Source: an uncultured Allobosea sp. (GTDB lineage Bacteria > Pseudomonadota > Alphaproteobacteria > Rhizobiales > Beijerinckiaceae). Taken from it: a DNA stretch of 64,000 bases. The notes under the pieces are model-generated. The model was given only the letters and a program-made list of their open reading frames with translations. It was not told the origin of the DNA and ran no database searches. Location of the stretch: the NCBI RefSeq assembly GCF_945956895.1, contig NZ_CAMFJF010000007.1, positions 62,001-126,000 of the forward strand, given 5' to 3'. Shown here one piece after another: positions 45,931-54,590 of this stretch (its first letter is position 1; every line of letters begins with the position of its first letter). The position numbers and the translations under genes were made by a program.

Positions 45931-46338
45931 ATGAGCCCCTTCCCCACTGAAACCAACAAGCACGCCCTGGAAGAGGGAACCGTGCTCAGCCCCCGATTCG
46001 ATGCGAACGGCCTGGTGACGGTCGTCGCGACGGAAGCCGACAGCGGCGCGGTTCTGATGGTCGCGCATATGAATGCCGAGGCGCTAAAACGCTCGATCAA
46101 GACCGGCGAAGCCTGGTACTGGTCGCGCTCGCGTCAGGAGCTCTGGCACAAGGGCGCGACCTCCGGCCAGATCCAGACCATCGTCGAGATGCGGGTCGAC
46201 TGCGACCAGGACGCGCTCTGGATCAAGGTGAAGGTCGGCGGCGACGGCGGCTGCTGCCACACCGGGCGCTGCTCCTGCTTCTACCGGCTCAAGCCGCTAC
46301 GGGGCGAGGCGGAGAAACCGCTGATCCTCTGCGACTGA
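45931..46338 (+). CDS. hisI: Phosphoribosyl-AMP cyclohydrolase
   Basis: A 135-residue histidine-biosynthesis enzyme that opens the adenine ring of PR-AMP. Motifs: [18 protein letters not shown], the metal site [12 protein letters not shown], and [14 protein letters not shown] with the zinc cysteines. It is the short HisI form without the HisE domain. ATG 45931 is the natural start after repeat E. Confidence 0.95.
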   Translation: MSPFPTETNKHALEEGTVLSPRFDANGLVTVVATEADSGAVLMVAHMNAEALKRSIKTGEAWYWSRSRQELWHKGATSGQIQTIVEMRVDCDQDALWIKVKVGGDGGCCHTGRCSCFYRLKPLRGEAEKPLILCD

Positions 46339-46483
46339 CGGGGCTGACCCCGGCGCGCATCCGCAATGCCGCCGACATGCCTTCACGGTTTCGTCAAATA
46401 CGGGCGATAATCGCCGGAGGCTGGCCGTTCATCTTTCGCTCATCGGCTTTTGAGACCCTCTCTATCCACGGAGGGACGAGCCC

Positions 46484-47518
46484 ATGCGGTGGGATGGTGT
46501 CGCGCGGCGAGCCTTTGGTCTCGGCGGAGGTGGTGCCGCAATGAATGAGATGCGCCCGGTCGAGGGCCAGCCGGCCCTGGTCAGGCCGAAGATCGGCCTC
46601 GCGCTCGGCGGCGGCGCAGCCCGCGGCTGGGCCCATATCGGTGCGCTCGAAGTGCTGGTCGAGGCCGGCTTCCCCCCCGATGTCATCGCGGGAACCTCGA
46701 TCGGCGCCGTGGTGGGCGGCTGTCTCGCCGCCGGCAAGCTGCCCGAGCTCACCGAATTCGCCACCAGCATGACCAAGCGCCGCATCGTCGGCCTGATGGA
46801 TTTCCATATCGGCGGCGCCGGTCTGATCGCCGGCGGGCGCTTGAAACGCCTGCTGGATCAGCACCTGAACGGCATCCGGATCGAGGATCTGAACCATCGC
46901 TTCGTCGCCGTCGCGACCGAACTCGGCTTTGGCCACGAGATCTGGCTGACCCATGGCCCGCTGGTCGAGGCGTTGACCGCCTCCTACGCGCTGCCGGGCA
47001 TCTTCGATCCGGTGAAGCTCGGCGGCCGCTGGCTGATGGACGGCGCGCTCGTCAATCCGGTTCCGGTCACCGCGGCACGCGCGCTCGGCGCCGATGTCGT
47101 GATCTGCGTCAACCTCAACAGCGACCTCACCGGCCGCGGCACCACCATCCAGGATCAGAGCTCCGACCCCGATCCGCTCGTGCCTGAATTGCGGATCCAG
47201 CCGGAGCCACGCTGGTATGACGGGATCAGCGGCGCGGCCAAGCGTGTCCGCAATATCGTCGGTCGCCCGGCCGAGAACCGCCCCGGCCTTGCCGGCGTGA
47301 TGATCGATGCATTCAACATCACCCAGGACCGCATCTCGCGCTCGCGCCTGGCGGGCGATCCGCCCGACGTGATGATCGGCCCGAGGCTCGGCCGCATCGG
47401 ACTGTTCGATTTCCACCGCGCCGCCGAGACGATCGAGCTCGGCAGGCAGGCCACGCGGCGCGCTCTGGACGACATCGCCGCCCTCGTCGCAGCCAACTAC
47501 ATCACGCCGGAGAGCTGA
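46484..47518 (+). CDS. Patatin-like phospholipase family protein
   Basis: A 344-residue serine acyl hydrolase. The oxyanion loop is GLALGGGAARGWAHIGALE, the nucleophile elbow GTSIG (as GxSxG) lies in VIAGTSIGAVVGG, and the aspartate is in LMDGALVNP. It belongs to the short bacterial RssA/YlbK-like group, which hydrolyses phospholipid or acyl substrates at the membrane. The first 19 residues from ATG 46484 are glycine-rich; ATG 46541 or the later MNEM is also possible. Confidence 0.9.
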   Translation: MRWDGVARRAFGLGGGGAAMNEMRPVEGQPALVRPKIGLALGGGAARGWAHIGALEVLVEAGFPPDVIAGTSIGAVVGGCLAAGKLPELTEFATSMTKRRIVGLMDFHIGGAGLIAGGRLKRLLDQHLNGIRIEDLNHRFVAVATELGFGHEIWLTHGPLVEALTASYALPGIFDPVKLGGRWLMDGALVNPVPVTAARALGADVVICVNLNSDLTGRGTTIQDQSSDPDPLVPELRIQPEPRWYDGISGAAKRVRNIVGRPAENRPGLAGVMIDAFNITQDRISRSRLAGDPPDVMIGPRLGRIGLFDFHRAAETIELGRQATRRALDDIAALVAANYITPES

Positions 47519-47543
47519 CGCTCCCCGGCAGCTTCGCATTCCA

Positions 47544-47975
47544 TCAGGCCATCGCGATGTAGTCGCGCATCGCCTGGCTCTCGGCCTCGATCGCGGCGAC
47601 CCGGTGCTTCACCACGTCGCCGATCGAAACGATGCCGGTGACGCGCCCGTTCTCGACGACCGGAACATGACGGAAGCGCCCCGTCGTCATGATCTCCATC
47701 AGTTCGTCGACGCTGGTCTGCGGCCGGCAGGTCACGACCTTCGAGGTCATCGAGCGCGAGACCGCGCTCTCCAGAGCGCTGGAGCCCAATTCGCCGAGCG
47801 CCCGGATGATATCGCGTTCGGACAGGATGCCCACCAGCGCCCCGTCCGCTCCCATGACGACGACGGCGCCGATACGCTTCTCGCTCAGCGTGCGGATCGC
47901 CTCGGCCAGCGTCCGATGCGGCTGCACCGAGATCACATCGTGCCCCTTGCCGCTCAGCAACTGCTCGACATTCAT
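47544..47975 (-). CDS. Two-CBS-domain protein
   Basis: A 143-residue protein made of two CBS motifs (about 5-60 and 75-130), with HRTLAEAIRTLSEKRIGAVV, GILSERDIIRAL, FRHVPVVENGRVTGIVSIGD and the interrupted second-site pattern. Such stand-alone CBS pairs bind adenine nucleotides and sense energy state. ATG 47975 starts the family; a long upstream extension is ignored. It converges with the patatin gene. Confidence 0.9.
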   Translation of the reverse strand: MNVEQLLSGKGHDVISVQPHRTLAEAIRTLSEKRIGAVVVMGADGALVGILSERDIIRALGELGSSALESAVSRSMTSKVVTCRPQTSVDELMEIMTTGRFRHVPVVENGRVTGIVSIGDVVKHRVAAIEAESQAMRDYIAMA

Positions 47976-48172
47976 GGACAGTCCCTCCTCGCAGGCGCGC
48001 CGTCGCCAGCGCGCGGTTTCGCTGGAACTCCGCGAGGGCCGGCAAAACTCCTCATGCCGGGCCGGCTCGGGAAGTGCTTCGCAATGATGCGAGTGTGGGC
48101 GAAGACCTTGGCGCAAGCAAGGTTCACGCAGAGAAACGCAAGCTCAGGCAGGGGACTGCCGCATCGCCTGCG

Positions 48173-49000
48173 TCAGCGGCCCTGCTGGCCCCGATCGAAC
48201 AGCGGAAACAAGAGCAGGCCGACGACGAAACCGCCGATATGGGCCTCCCACGCGATGCTGGTCTCCTCGCCGAAGATCGGCACGAGCCCGGCACCGAACA
48301 GGATGTTCGTCACGAACCAGATGGCGATGAACAGGAGCGCCCGCGAATTGCGCCAGAGCTGCCCGAGCGGCGCGGCCGGAATCGCGCGAACCACCGCGTC
48401 GTTGCCGAGCTCGCCGAAGCGCAGGCCCGGCGCGAAGACGAAGCGGATCGCCGCTGCCGTCGCCCCCGAAATGCCGGCCGAAGCGCCGACCAGCGGCAGC
48501 ACGTCGAGATCGCGCGACCACCAGTGCAGCAATGCGCCTCCGATCGTCGAGAGTGCCATCAGGTTCAGGAAACGTCCCGGCCCGAGCCGCCGGGCGACCG
48601 GGCTGCCGAAGGCAGCGAGCCAGACCGCGTTGGAGACGAGATGGAGCCAGGAGCCGTGCAGGAAGCCGTAGGTCAGGATCGTCCAGAGCCTGACCCCGCC
48701 ATCCGCGAGCAGGAGCCTGACGAGTTGCAGCCGTTCGGCGACGTCCTGCCCCGCCGTGCTCTGCGCCATGGCGCCAACCACATCGTCGAGCCGCCCCGGC
48801 GACAGCCAGAGCGTCAATCGCGCCGGCACGAAGGCGAGCCAGGACATCAGCACGTAGTCGCCATAGTCAGACAGCAGCGAGCGGCCGGCCTGGATCAGAA
48901 CCAGTACAGCCAGCAGCCAGACCACGACCGAAGGCAGGTTGAAGACGGGCTCGCGCCCCGGCGGGGAAGGACGTTGGGAAGAAGGATCTTGGGAAGCCAT
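48173..49000 (-). CDS. Rhomboid family intramembrane serine protease
   Basis: A 275-residue membrane protein with six or seven predicted helices. The catalytic serine is in PLVGASAGISG and the histidine in IAWEAHIGGFVVG. An earlier LHGSWLHLVSNAVWLAAFG matches the HxxxN rhomboid motif. It would cleave transmembrane segments of target proteins. The N-terminal tail (MASQDPSSQRPSPPG) is a disordered cytoplasmic head. Confidence 0.92.
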   Translation of the reverse strand: MASQDPSSQRPSPPGREPVFNLPSVVVWLLAVLVLIQAGRSLLSDYGDYVLMSWLAFVPARLTLWLSPGRLDDVVGAMAQSTAGQDVAERLQLVRLLLADGGVRLWTILTYGFLHGSWLHLVSNAVWLAAFGSPVARRLGPGRFLNLMALSTIGGALLHWWSRDLDVLPLVGASAGISGATAAAIRFVFAPGLRFGELGNDAVVRAIPAAPLGQLWRNSRALLFIAIWFVTNILFGAGLVPIFGEETSIAWEAHIGGFVVGLLLFPLFDRGQQGR

Positions 49001-49054
49001 GCGGCCGTCACATTTGCCGATGCGCCCGCATGGCGCAAGCCGCTCTCAAATCAC

Positions 49055-49089
49055 GAAAAAGGGGAGCGGCTCGCGCCGTCCCCTTTTTC
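49055..49089. terminator. Symmetrical A/T-flanked hairpin in a divergent intergenic region
   Basis: GAAAAAGGGGA and TCCCCTTTTTC are perfect 11-base complements, extended inward by CGGC and GCCG around a TCGC loop. The five A and five T tracts make it a bidirectional terminator shape. It lies between the divergent rhomboid (starts 49000) and PAS (starts 49402) genes, so it terminates no visible gene. The rest of the 401-base gap is AT-richer near 49195-49230 and includes GGTTAACC. Confidence 0.7.
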
Positions 49090-49401
49090 GCCGGCTGTGA
49101 CGCCGCCCGGTCATGCCGGACGGCAGGCTCACGCCCCCTCCACCTCGTCCTGCGCACGCTGTCGGCGCCCGCGAATTCCGACCCAATTCATGCGCATTTT
49201 AACGTTCATCCACAATCGCAAGACTTGGTTAACCCTAACAGCCCGGCTGCCTCCCCCGACTCAGCAGGGGGTGGCAAGACGGCACGGCGGATGCGTCCTC
49301 GATTCTTCCAGGGACTGATTCGTCCTCCTTTCGAACGGATCCGCGTCATCTTCGAACGCCGGGCCGCTCCAGGGAGAGACACCGGGCGATATGGGCACAG
49401 A

Positions 49402-49971
49402 ATGAAGAACGCGAGCACACGTCTGGTTTTCGACTATTGGGACGCGCTGCGTGGCGAACGGGCCGCGCCGGAGCGTGGCGAGATCGAACCCGGAGCGTTG
49501 CGGCACGCCCTCGCGGACACCTTCGTCCTCGAGAACGAGCCGATCGGTCCGGTCTTCCGGCTGGCGGGAACACGGCTCTGCGCCCTGATCGGGCAGGAAT
49601 TGCGTGGGCGCGCCTTCACGGCGCTCTGGCCCGATGTCGAGGCTCAGGGCGACATGCGCCGCCTCGTCCAGACCGTGATGGACGAGAGCGCCGGCGCGGT
49701 CGCAGGCCTGTCCGGCAAATCGGTCACCGGCACGCCGATCTATCTCGAACTGCTGTTGCTGCCTCTGCGCTATCGCGGGAGAACGCATGCCCGCGTGCTG
49801 GGCGCGCTGTCTCCCGCGCTGTCGCCGGACTGGCTCGGCCTCGACACGATCGAATCGATGCGGATGATCTCGCTCCGGATGCTCTGGCCTGCGGCGACCG
49901 CGCGCCCCCCCGTCGCGCCACGCCGTGCCGAGCCGCCCCGCCTTGTGGTATTACCGGGCGGGCGAGCCTGA
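49402..49971 (+). CDS. PAS_5 domain protein
   Basis: A 189-residue protein matching the PAS_5 family: FDYWDALRGERAAPERGEIE at the start, then ADTFVLENE and FRLAGTRLCALIGQELRGRAF. It is a small, probably soluble sensor-like protein of unknown ligand. ATG 49402 is chosen because the family begins at this point; the frame is open 124 codons upstream but is not protein-like. A tandem PilZ gene follows 60 bases later. Confidence 0.85.
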   Translation: MKNASTRLVFDYWDALRGERAAPERGEIEPGALRHALADTFVLENEPIGPVFRLAGTRLCALIGQELRGRAFTALWPDVEAQGDMRRLVQTVMDESAGAVAGLSGKSVTGTPIYLELLLLPLRYRGRTHARVLGALSPALSPDWLGLDTIESMRMISLRMLWPAATARPPVAPRRAEPPRLVVLPGGRA

Positions 49972-50031
49972 GCAGAACGATCCGTTAACCCAACCCCGCC
50001 TAGGATCGCCAGGGAATCCAGGTCGGTATTG

Positions 50032-50646
50032 ATGTTGAGCGCCCTCAAGACGCCCCGTACGGCTGCCTATCCTGCCGAGCGCAGGCGGCATCATCGTATG
50101 AAGGTCGTGCTGTTGGGCCGCTACATGCTGCCGAACCGCATGGAATATCCCTGTCAGACGATCGACATCTCGCCCGGCGGCGTCCATCTCGCCGCGCCGG
50201 CCAAGGCGAAGCCCGGCGAACGCGTCATCGTCTATCTCGAGCATCTCGGCCGCATCGAGGGCGCCTGCGTCCGCACCACGGCCGAAGGCTTCGCGATGAC
50301 CATCACCGCGACCAGCCGCAAGCGCGAAAAATTCACCGCCCAACTGACCTGGCTTGCCAATCGCGAAGAACTGGGTCTGCCCGAAGATCGCCGCCACGAG
50401 CGCGTCGTGCCGCGCAACCCGCGCTCGACCCTGGTGATGGACGACGGCAGCGAGCATATCGTCCGCATCATCGACATCTCGCTTTCGGGCGCCGCCTTCT
50501 CCAGCGATCTCGACCTGCCGATCAACACGCCGGTTCGCCTGGGCACCACGCCGGCCCGCGTCGTGCGCCGTTTCGATGGCGGCTATGCCGCCGAATTCCG
50601 CTTCCCGCTCTCGGCCGATCTGCTCGACGAGAACCTGGAACTCTGA
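50032..50646 (+). CDS. Protein with two PilZ domains, c-di-GMP receptor
   Basis: A 204-residue protein with two PilZ domains. Domain one (about 14-105) has ERRRHHRMKV for RxxxR and TIDISPGGVHL for DxSxxG. Domain two (about 115-200) has EDRRHERVV and IIDISLSGAAF. Both keep the c-di-GMP-binding residues. It is likely an effector in motility, adhesion or polysaccharide control. TTG 50029 is a codon earlier and cannot be excluded. It follows the PAS_5 gene closely and the two may share a promoter. Confidence 0.9.
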   Translation: MLSALKTPRTAAYPAERRRHHRMKVVLLGRYMLPNRMEYPCQTIDISPGGVHLAAPAKAKPGERVIVYLEHLGRIEGACVRTTAEGFAMTITATSRKREKFTAQLTWLANREELGLPEDRRHERVVPRNPRSTLVMDDGSEHIVRIIDISLSGAAFSSDLDLPINTPVRLGTTPARVVRRFDGGYAAEFRFPLSADLLDENLEL

Positions 50647-50697
50647 GGCCCGCTTCGCGGGGCTGCTTTCGGGCCTACCCACTTCACGGAAATACGC

Positions 50698-50793
50698 CGT
50701 CATCCCGGGCTTGCCCCGGGATCCATCGTGGAGCGCCGGAGCTCTATGATGGATCCCGGATCGGCGCGGCTTCGCCGCTTGTCCGGGATGACG
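50698..50793. repeat. Dispersed palindromic repeat, family D, copy 1
   Basis: Outer arms CGTCATCCCGG and CCGGGATGACG with inner GGATCCATCGTG and GATGGATCC. Relatives are at 56377 and 56958. It abuts the 3' end of the decayed glutathione S-transferase gene. Confidence 0.88.
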
Positions 50794-50799
50794 ACGCAT

Positions 50800-51475
50800 T
50801 TCTGCAATAACGCAGCCGGCTCCAACTCTTGCATCGCGGCGCGCCGCTGTGCGTCCGCAGTCCTGAACAGCGCGGCCTGATCGGCCTGGGCCCTCCTGAA
50901 GGCCGGACGATCGGTCGCGCGAGCGATATAAGCCTCGGACGCCAGCCGGTTGCCGAAGGCACGAACCTTCTCGACCCGCAATACATGCGCCATCAGCAGG
51001 TCGGCGACGGTGAAGCGGCCGGCGGAAAGCCATTAGCGCTCGTTCAGGACCTGCTCGAGCTGATCGAGACGCTTGCCCATCCATCCCGTCAGTTGATTGT
51101 CGGCAGCCCCGGTGACGGTCAGGAACCACCAGGGCACGGCAACCATCTCGATCGAGTTGAGCGCGGCCAGCATCCATTGCAGCGTCTTGGCCTCTCCGAC
51201 CGGGTCGAACGGCATCAGCTTCTCGCTCTTCCGGGCCGGATGCAGCGGCCCTGCCCCGCTCTCGAACAGCTTCACCTCGCCATCATCGTCCAGGGACGGG
51301 ATCTGCCCGAAGGGCTGTCGTGCGAGGCGATTGGTCTCGCGACCATCGAAAGGAACCGTGCGGACATCATAAGGCGAGACCCGCCTCCTCGCAGGCCCAG
51401 CGCAGCCTGAAGTCGCGCACGAAGCCCCATACGGCTTCCGACACCTATCATAGTCCAGGTCGTCAGTTCGCTCAT
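50800..51475 (-). pseudogene. Decayed glutathione S-transferase gene
   Basis: The minus strand encodes a GST broken in several ways. The start MSELTTWT (51475) is followed by a frameshift, then GFVRDFRLRWACEEAGLA in another frame. A second shift leads to YDVRTVPFDGRETNRLARQP, the typical GST N-domain. The frame then runs through FGQIPSLDDDGEVKLFESGA to KRLDQLEQVLNER, where an in-frame TAA (51033-51035) stops it. After the stop the same frame continues as WLSAGRFTVADLLMAHVLRV to the C-terminal domain, ending against repeat D. At least two frameshifts and one nonsense codon make it non-functional. Confidence 0.88.
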
Positions 51476-51841
51476 GGCGGCACGCCCTTGCCTGAAGCAG
51501 CCAACCGAGAACAATTCCCGTCGGAGGCCGGCGTTCCACTCAGGATACGGCACGCTAAAGGCCTCGATCTGCCGAAACCGGCGGAAAGCCGCCACCAATG
51601 CCCCTCGGCCGCACGTTAACGGATGCGTAGGTTAATCGCCCCTTTAAGCACAACAAACAATTAATGGTTACCAATTGGTTTTCCGATCGACGCAAATCAT
51701 TACTTCCGGCTTTGAACAAGGTTGATCCTGATTTTTACTTGGAAGCGCTGGCGGCCGAATACATAAAATTGCACCTTTCTATTTCAGGCCGAATCCATCC
51801 GCCGCCGCGCATCGTCATCCCCGGGACAGAAAGGGGACGAC
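51476..51841. other. AT-rich gene-free region before the transglutaminase-like peptidase
   Basis: From about 51600 to 51800 the base composition drops clearly below the window average, with runs such as AACAAACAATTAATGG and CCAATTGG. It is the leader and promoter region of the secreted peptidase at 51842. A reading frame from 51664 exists but shows no protein features. I see no clear -10/-35 pair. Confidence 0.45.
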
Positions 51842-52477
51842 ATGTTTTCACTTCATCGCAATCTGATTGGTACCGCTCTCGCCGCCATGGTCGTCATGAC
51901 CGGTGCAGGCACGGTCCGGGCTCAGGGCTCGGCCGGCATTCCCGTCGCAAGCCTTCCGGCCGAAGCCTCCGGCGACGCCCGGGCACCCTATGCCTGGGTC
52001 GACTTCTGCAAGCGCACGCCGGCCGAATGCCGTGTCGACACCCGCGAGGCCGAGCGGATCGAGCTGAACGCCAAGACCTGGAAGACGATCGTCGGCGTCA
52101 ATAACAACGCCAACCGCGAGATCGAGGCGATCACCGACGAGGACCATTGGGGCGTCGTCGACCGCTGGGACATCCCGACCGACGGCAAGGGCGATTGCGA
52201 GGACTATGTGCTGCTGAAGCGCAAGCGCCTGGCCGAAGCTGGCCTGCCGCGCCGCGCCATGCTGGTCACCGTCGTGATCGACGAGGAGAATGCCGGCCAC
52301 GCCGTGCTGATGATCCGCACCGATCGCGGCGACTTCATCCTCGACAACAAGCGCAATGCGATCCTGCCCTGGAGCCAGACCGGCTACGTCTACGTCAAGC
52401 GGGAGTCGCAGTACCGCACGGGCTGGACCTCGCTCGGCGGCGCGCAGACCCGGACGGTCGCTTCGGTGCGGCGATGA
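51842..52477 (+). CDS. Transglutaminase-like cysteine peptidase (BTLCP family), exported
   Basis: A 211-residue exported protein with a signal peptide (about 1-27, ending VRAQ). The Cys-His-Asp triad is in GKGDCEDYVLLKR, NAGHAVLMIR and FILDNKRNAI. The BTLCP family is widespread in Proteobacteria, often linked to biofilm or c-di-GMP-controlled adhesin processing (LapG relatives). No LapD-like partner is next to it, but a tandem PilZ gene lies 1.2 kb upstream. The ATG follows GAAAGGGG. Confidence 0.9.
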   Translation: MFSLHRNLIGTALAAMVVMTGAGTVRAQGSAGIPVASLPAEASGDARAPYAWVDFCKRTPAECRVDTREAERIELNAKTWKTIVGVNNNANREIEAITDEDHWGVVDRWDIPTDGKGDCEDYVLLKRKRLAEAGLPRRAMLVTVVIDEENAGHAVLMIRTDRGDFILDNKRNAILPWSQTGYVYVKRESQYRTGWTSLGGAQTRTVASVRR

Positions 52478-52621
52478 TGAAGGCTTCCGCTGCCAGAGGC
52501 TGGCTGCGGTAACAAGGACGGCGAGGCTCGGTCACGTCCCCACCCACCCGTCCCCAAGGATCGGGTTTCGCCAGGGGCCGGCTTTCCTCAACGGGAAGCC
52601 GGCCCGCTTCATTTCGGGATG

Positions 52622-53152
52622 TCAGTCCAGCCGCTCGAGCCCGGCCGCGAACTGTCGCCAGCGCCGGACATAGGCTTGCGCCGAGGCGGTGATCCCCGCG
52701 GCCGCCTTGTCGTCGAGCGTCCGGATCGCGCGCGCCGGCGAGCCGACGATCAGCGAATTGTCGGGGAATTCCTTGCCTTCCGTCACCAGCGCATTGGCAC
52801 CGACGAGGCTGTTGCGCCCGATCTTCGCGCCGTTGAGAACGGTCGCACCCATGCCGACGAGGCTGTTCTCGCCGATCGTGCAACCATGCAGGATGGCGCG
52901 ATGGCCGATCGTGCAATTGGCGCCGACCGTCAGCGGGTAGCCCATGTCGGTATGGAGCACGCAGCCTTCCTGAAGATTGCTGCCCTCGCCGATCGTGATC
53001 CATTCGTTGTCGCCACGCAGCACCGCGCCGAACCAGATCCCCACTCCGGCCGCCAGCCTGACGCGCCCGATGACATGCGCATCGGGCGCGAGCCACCATT
53101 CGCCGGCTGCGGCGGTTTCCGGCCTGGTTCCATCGAGTGCATAGAGGGGCAT
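52622..53152 (-). CDS. Gamma carbonic anhydrase family protein
   Basis: A 176-residue left-handed beta-helix protein. Hexapeptide repeats run from about 20 to 150. The zinc histidines are in GCVLHTDMG and CTIGHRAILHGC, matching gamma-class carbonic anhydrases and their YrdA/PaaY-like relatives. Whether it hydrates CO2 or does another thioesterase-like job is not known from sequence. It is divergent from nothing nearby; the next minus-strand gene upstream is a small membrane protein. Confidence 0.9.
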   Translation of the reverse strand: MPLYALDGTRPETAAAGEWWLAPDAHVIGRVRLAAGVGIWFGAVLRGDNEWITIGEGSNLQEGCVLHTDMGYPLTVGANCTIGHRAILHGCTIGENSLVGMGATVLNGAKIGRNSLVGANALVTEGKEFPDNSLIVGSPARAIRTLDDKAAAGITASAQAYVRRWRQFAAGLERLD

Positions 53153-53206
53153 CGGCTTGTCCTGACGGTTCGAGCCCTCAGGATTGCAGGCGGGCAGCGC
53201 CTTCCG

Positions 53207-53539
53207 TCAAGCGCCGAGGAGATGCAGCAGGTCGAGCACGACGCGCCCCGAGACCAGGCTCCAGATGCCGGCGCTCAGGCCCGCGAGCATGAGAAATGAG
53301 ATCGGCCGCCCGTCGCTCTGCCTGCCCCGCACCGTGTTGCGCAGGATCAGGAACGGGGCGCTGAAGATGACCACCGGCACGCTGGCCACGGCGGCGAAGC
53401 CACCCGCTTGCAGCAACTTGAAATCGGCCCGCCGCTCCGTGAACAGCTCGAACGCGCTGGCGAGCAGCCCGGCAAAGGCGAAGCCGAGGAGCAGGGATTG
53501 CAGCGCCTCGACGACGGCGGGCTGGATGGTCACGAACAC
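53207..53539 (-). CDS. Small membrane protein of unknown function
   Basis: A 110-residue protein with three predicted helices: LQSLLLGFAFAGLLASAFEL (about 13-33), AAVASVPVVIFSAPFLIL and MLAGLSAGIWSLVSG. It resembles short uncharacterised alphaproteobacterial membrane proteins. No motif points to a function. It is divergent from the next gene, with a CtrA-like site between them. Confidence 0.7.
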   Translation of the reverse strand: MFVTIQPAVVEALQSLLLGFAFAGLLASAFELFTERRADFKLLQAGGFAAVASVPVVIFSAPFLILRNTVRGRQSDGRPISFLMLAGLSAGIWSLVSGRVVLDLLHLLGA

Positions 53540-53601
53540 GAACTCTCGACCGGGGCGACGCCTCAGCCTGCCGCATGGCCTGTAAACAGTGAAGCACAGA
53601 G

Positions 53602-53617
53602 TTTACCGATGGTTAAC
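53602..53617. promoter_or_regulatory. Possible CtrA-type site
   Basis: TTTA-CCGATGG-TTAAC: one base off the CtrA consensus TTAA-N7-TTAAC, in the divergent region between two membrane-protein genes and 80 bases before the 53697 start. A single match of this short motif can arise by chance. Confidence 0.3.
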
Positions 53618-53696
53618 CGTACCGGCCCGGTTATGGTTTACGCCGCATTAAGCCGTCGGTGATTCAGTGGTTGCCTGTTGAGAGCAAGGCACCGGA

Positions 53697-54416
53697 ATGA
53701 CCGCATCGCTGCCCTATCACCGGCCCGGCCATCAGGCCGCCCATCTGACCTCGATGGTGCGCATGCGCCTGCAGCAGCATGCTGCCCCGCTGCCGCGCGC
53801 GGACGGCGCGCTGCTGAAGGCGGTGCTCCTGATCCTAACGGCGGGCGCACTGGCGACGGCGCTGGCCGTCTACCTCACCCATCGCCGCGACGAACCCTCG
53901 ACCGCGCCGCAGCCGGCTCGCGTCGGCGATGTCGCCCTGATGATCCCGAAGGACCTTTCCGGCCTCGATGATGAGGGCGAGACGAGCCGGCTCGTCGGCA
54001 TGGTTCGCCTGCGCCTGGATTGGCCGAGCCTCGGCCCGGCCCGGCCGGACAACCGCAAGCGGCTCCTGGTCACGCTGAGCCCGCCCGACCGGGTCAACGA
54101 GCCGGCCCGGCAGCTCGCGACCTATGCCCGTTTCCTGACGCCGACGGTCTGGTCGAACCCCGGCGGCCTCGTGGTGCGCGGCTTCCGCAAGGGCTCGCCC
54201 TTCGAGCATGACGAGTTCTACGTCTCCGTGCCCGACGGAAAGGGGTTTGCCGCGCGTTGCCCGATCGAGACCGGCTCGGGCCTGGAAGAGCCTTGTCGCA
54301 TCACGTTCCAGCATCGCGGCATGGACGTGAACATCCGCTTCCCCCGCGCCATCATCGCCGATTGGGCGGTGATGCTGGGAGGCGTCAGGCGGACGCTCGA
54401 CGGGTTGATCCGGTAG
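53697..54416 (+). CDS. Single-helix membrane protein of unknown function
   Basis: A 239-residue protein with a basic cytoplasmic head, one membrane helix (about 40-60, LKAVLLILTAGALATALAVY) and a periplasmic domain. The domain has phrases such as VRLRLDWPSLGPARPDNRKR, EHDEFYVSVPDG and CPIETGSGLEEPC, with two cysteines that may pair. It has no recognised family. It is followed by repeat A. Confidence 0.7.
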   Translation: MTASLPYHRPGHQAAHLTSMVRMRLQQHAAPLPRADGALLKAVLLILTAGALATALAVYLTHRRDEPSTAPQPARVGDVALMIPKDLSGLDDEGETSRLVGMVRLRLDWPSLGPARPDNRKRLLVTLSPPDRVNEPARQLATYARFLTPTVWSNPGGLVVRGFRKGSPFEHDEFYVSVPDGKGFAARCPIETGSGLEEPCRITFQHRGMDVNIRFPRAIIADWAVMLGGVRRTLDGLIR

Positions 54417-54452
54417 AGAGGCTGATTCTCAGAGCCGGCAGGAAACATTCGC

Positions 54453-54575
54453 AGCCCTCATCCTGAGGAGCCATTCCCTCGGGAATGGCGTCTCGAAGGA
54501 TGCTTCAGAAGTATCCGGAGCCTACTGGACCATCCTTCGAGACGCCGCGTTCCGCGGCTCCTCAGGATGAGGGCT
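54453..54575. repeat. Dispersed palindromic repeat, family A, copy 2
   Basis: A 123-bp inverted repeat with arms AGCCCTCATCCTGAGGAG and its complement and inner arms around GTCTCGAAGGATG. It closely matches the copies at 2036 and 58445. It lies 15 bases from the DUF3126 stop. Confidence 0.9.
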
Positions 54576-54590
54576 CCAGCCTTCGGCTTC

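Noticed and set aside
44709-46100. 463-codon minus-strand frame spanning the scaffold, folE and hisI region
   Set aside because: Three conserved genes occupy this stretch in other frames; the long frame has no recognisable domain.
51632-51647. Possible CtrA site TTAA-N8-TTAA in the peptidase leader
   Set aside because: Spacing is eight rather than seven bases, and AT-rich DNA makes such matches likely by chance.
51664-52104. Possible gene starting MVTNWFSDRR in the AT-rich leader
   Set aside because: The frame enters the peptidase gene out of frame and becomes a shadow; the first 45 residues show no ribosome site or conserved pattern.
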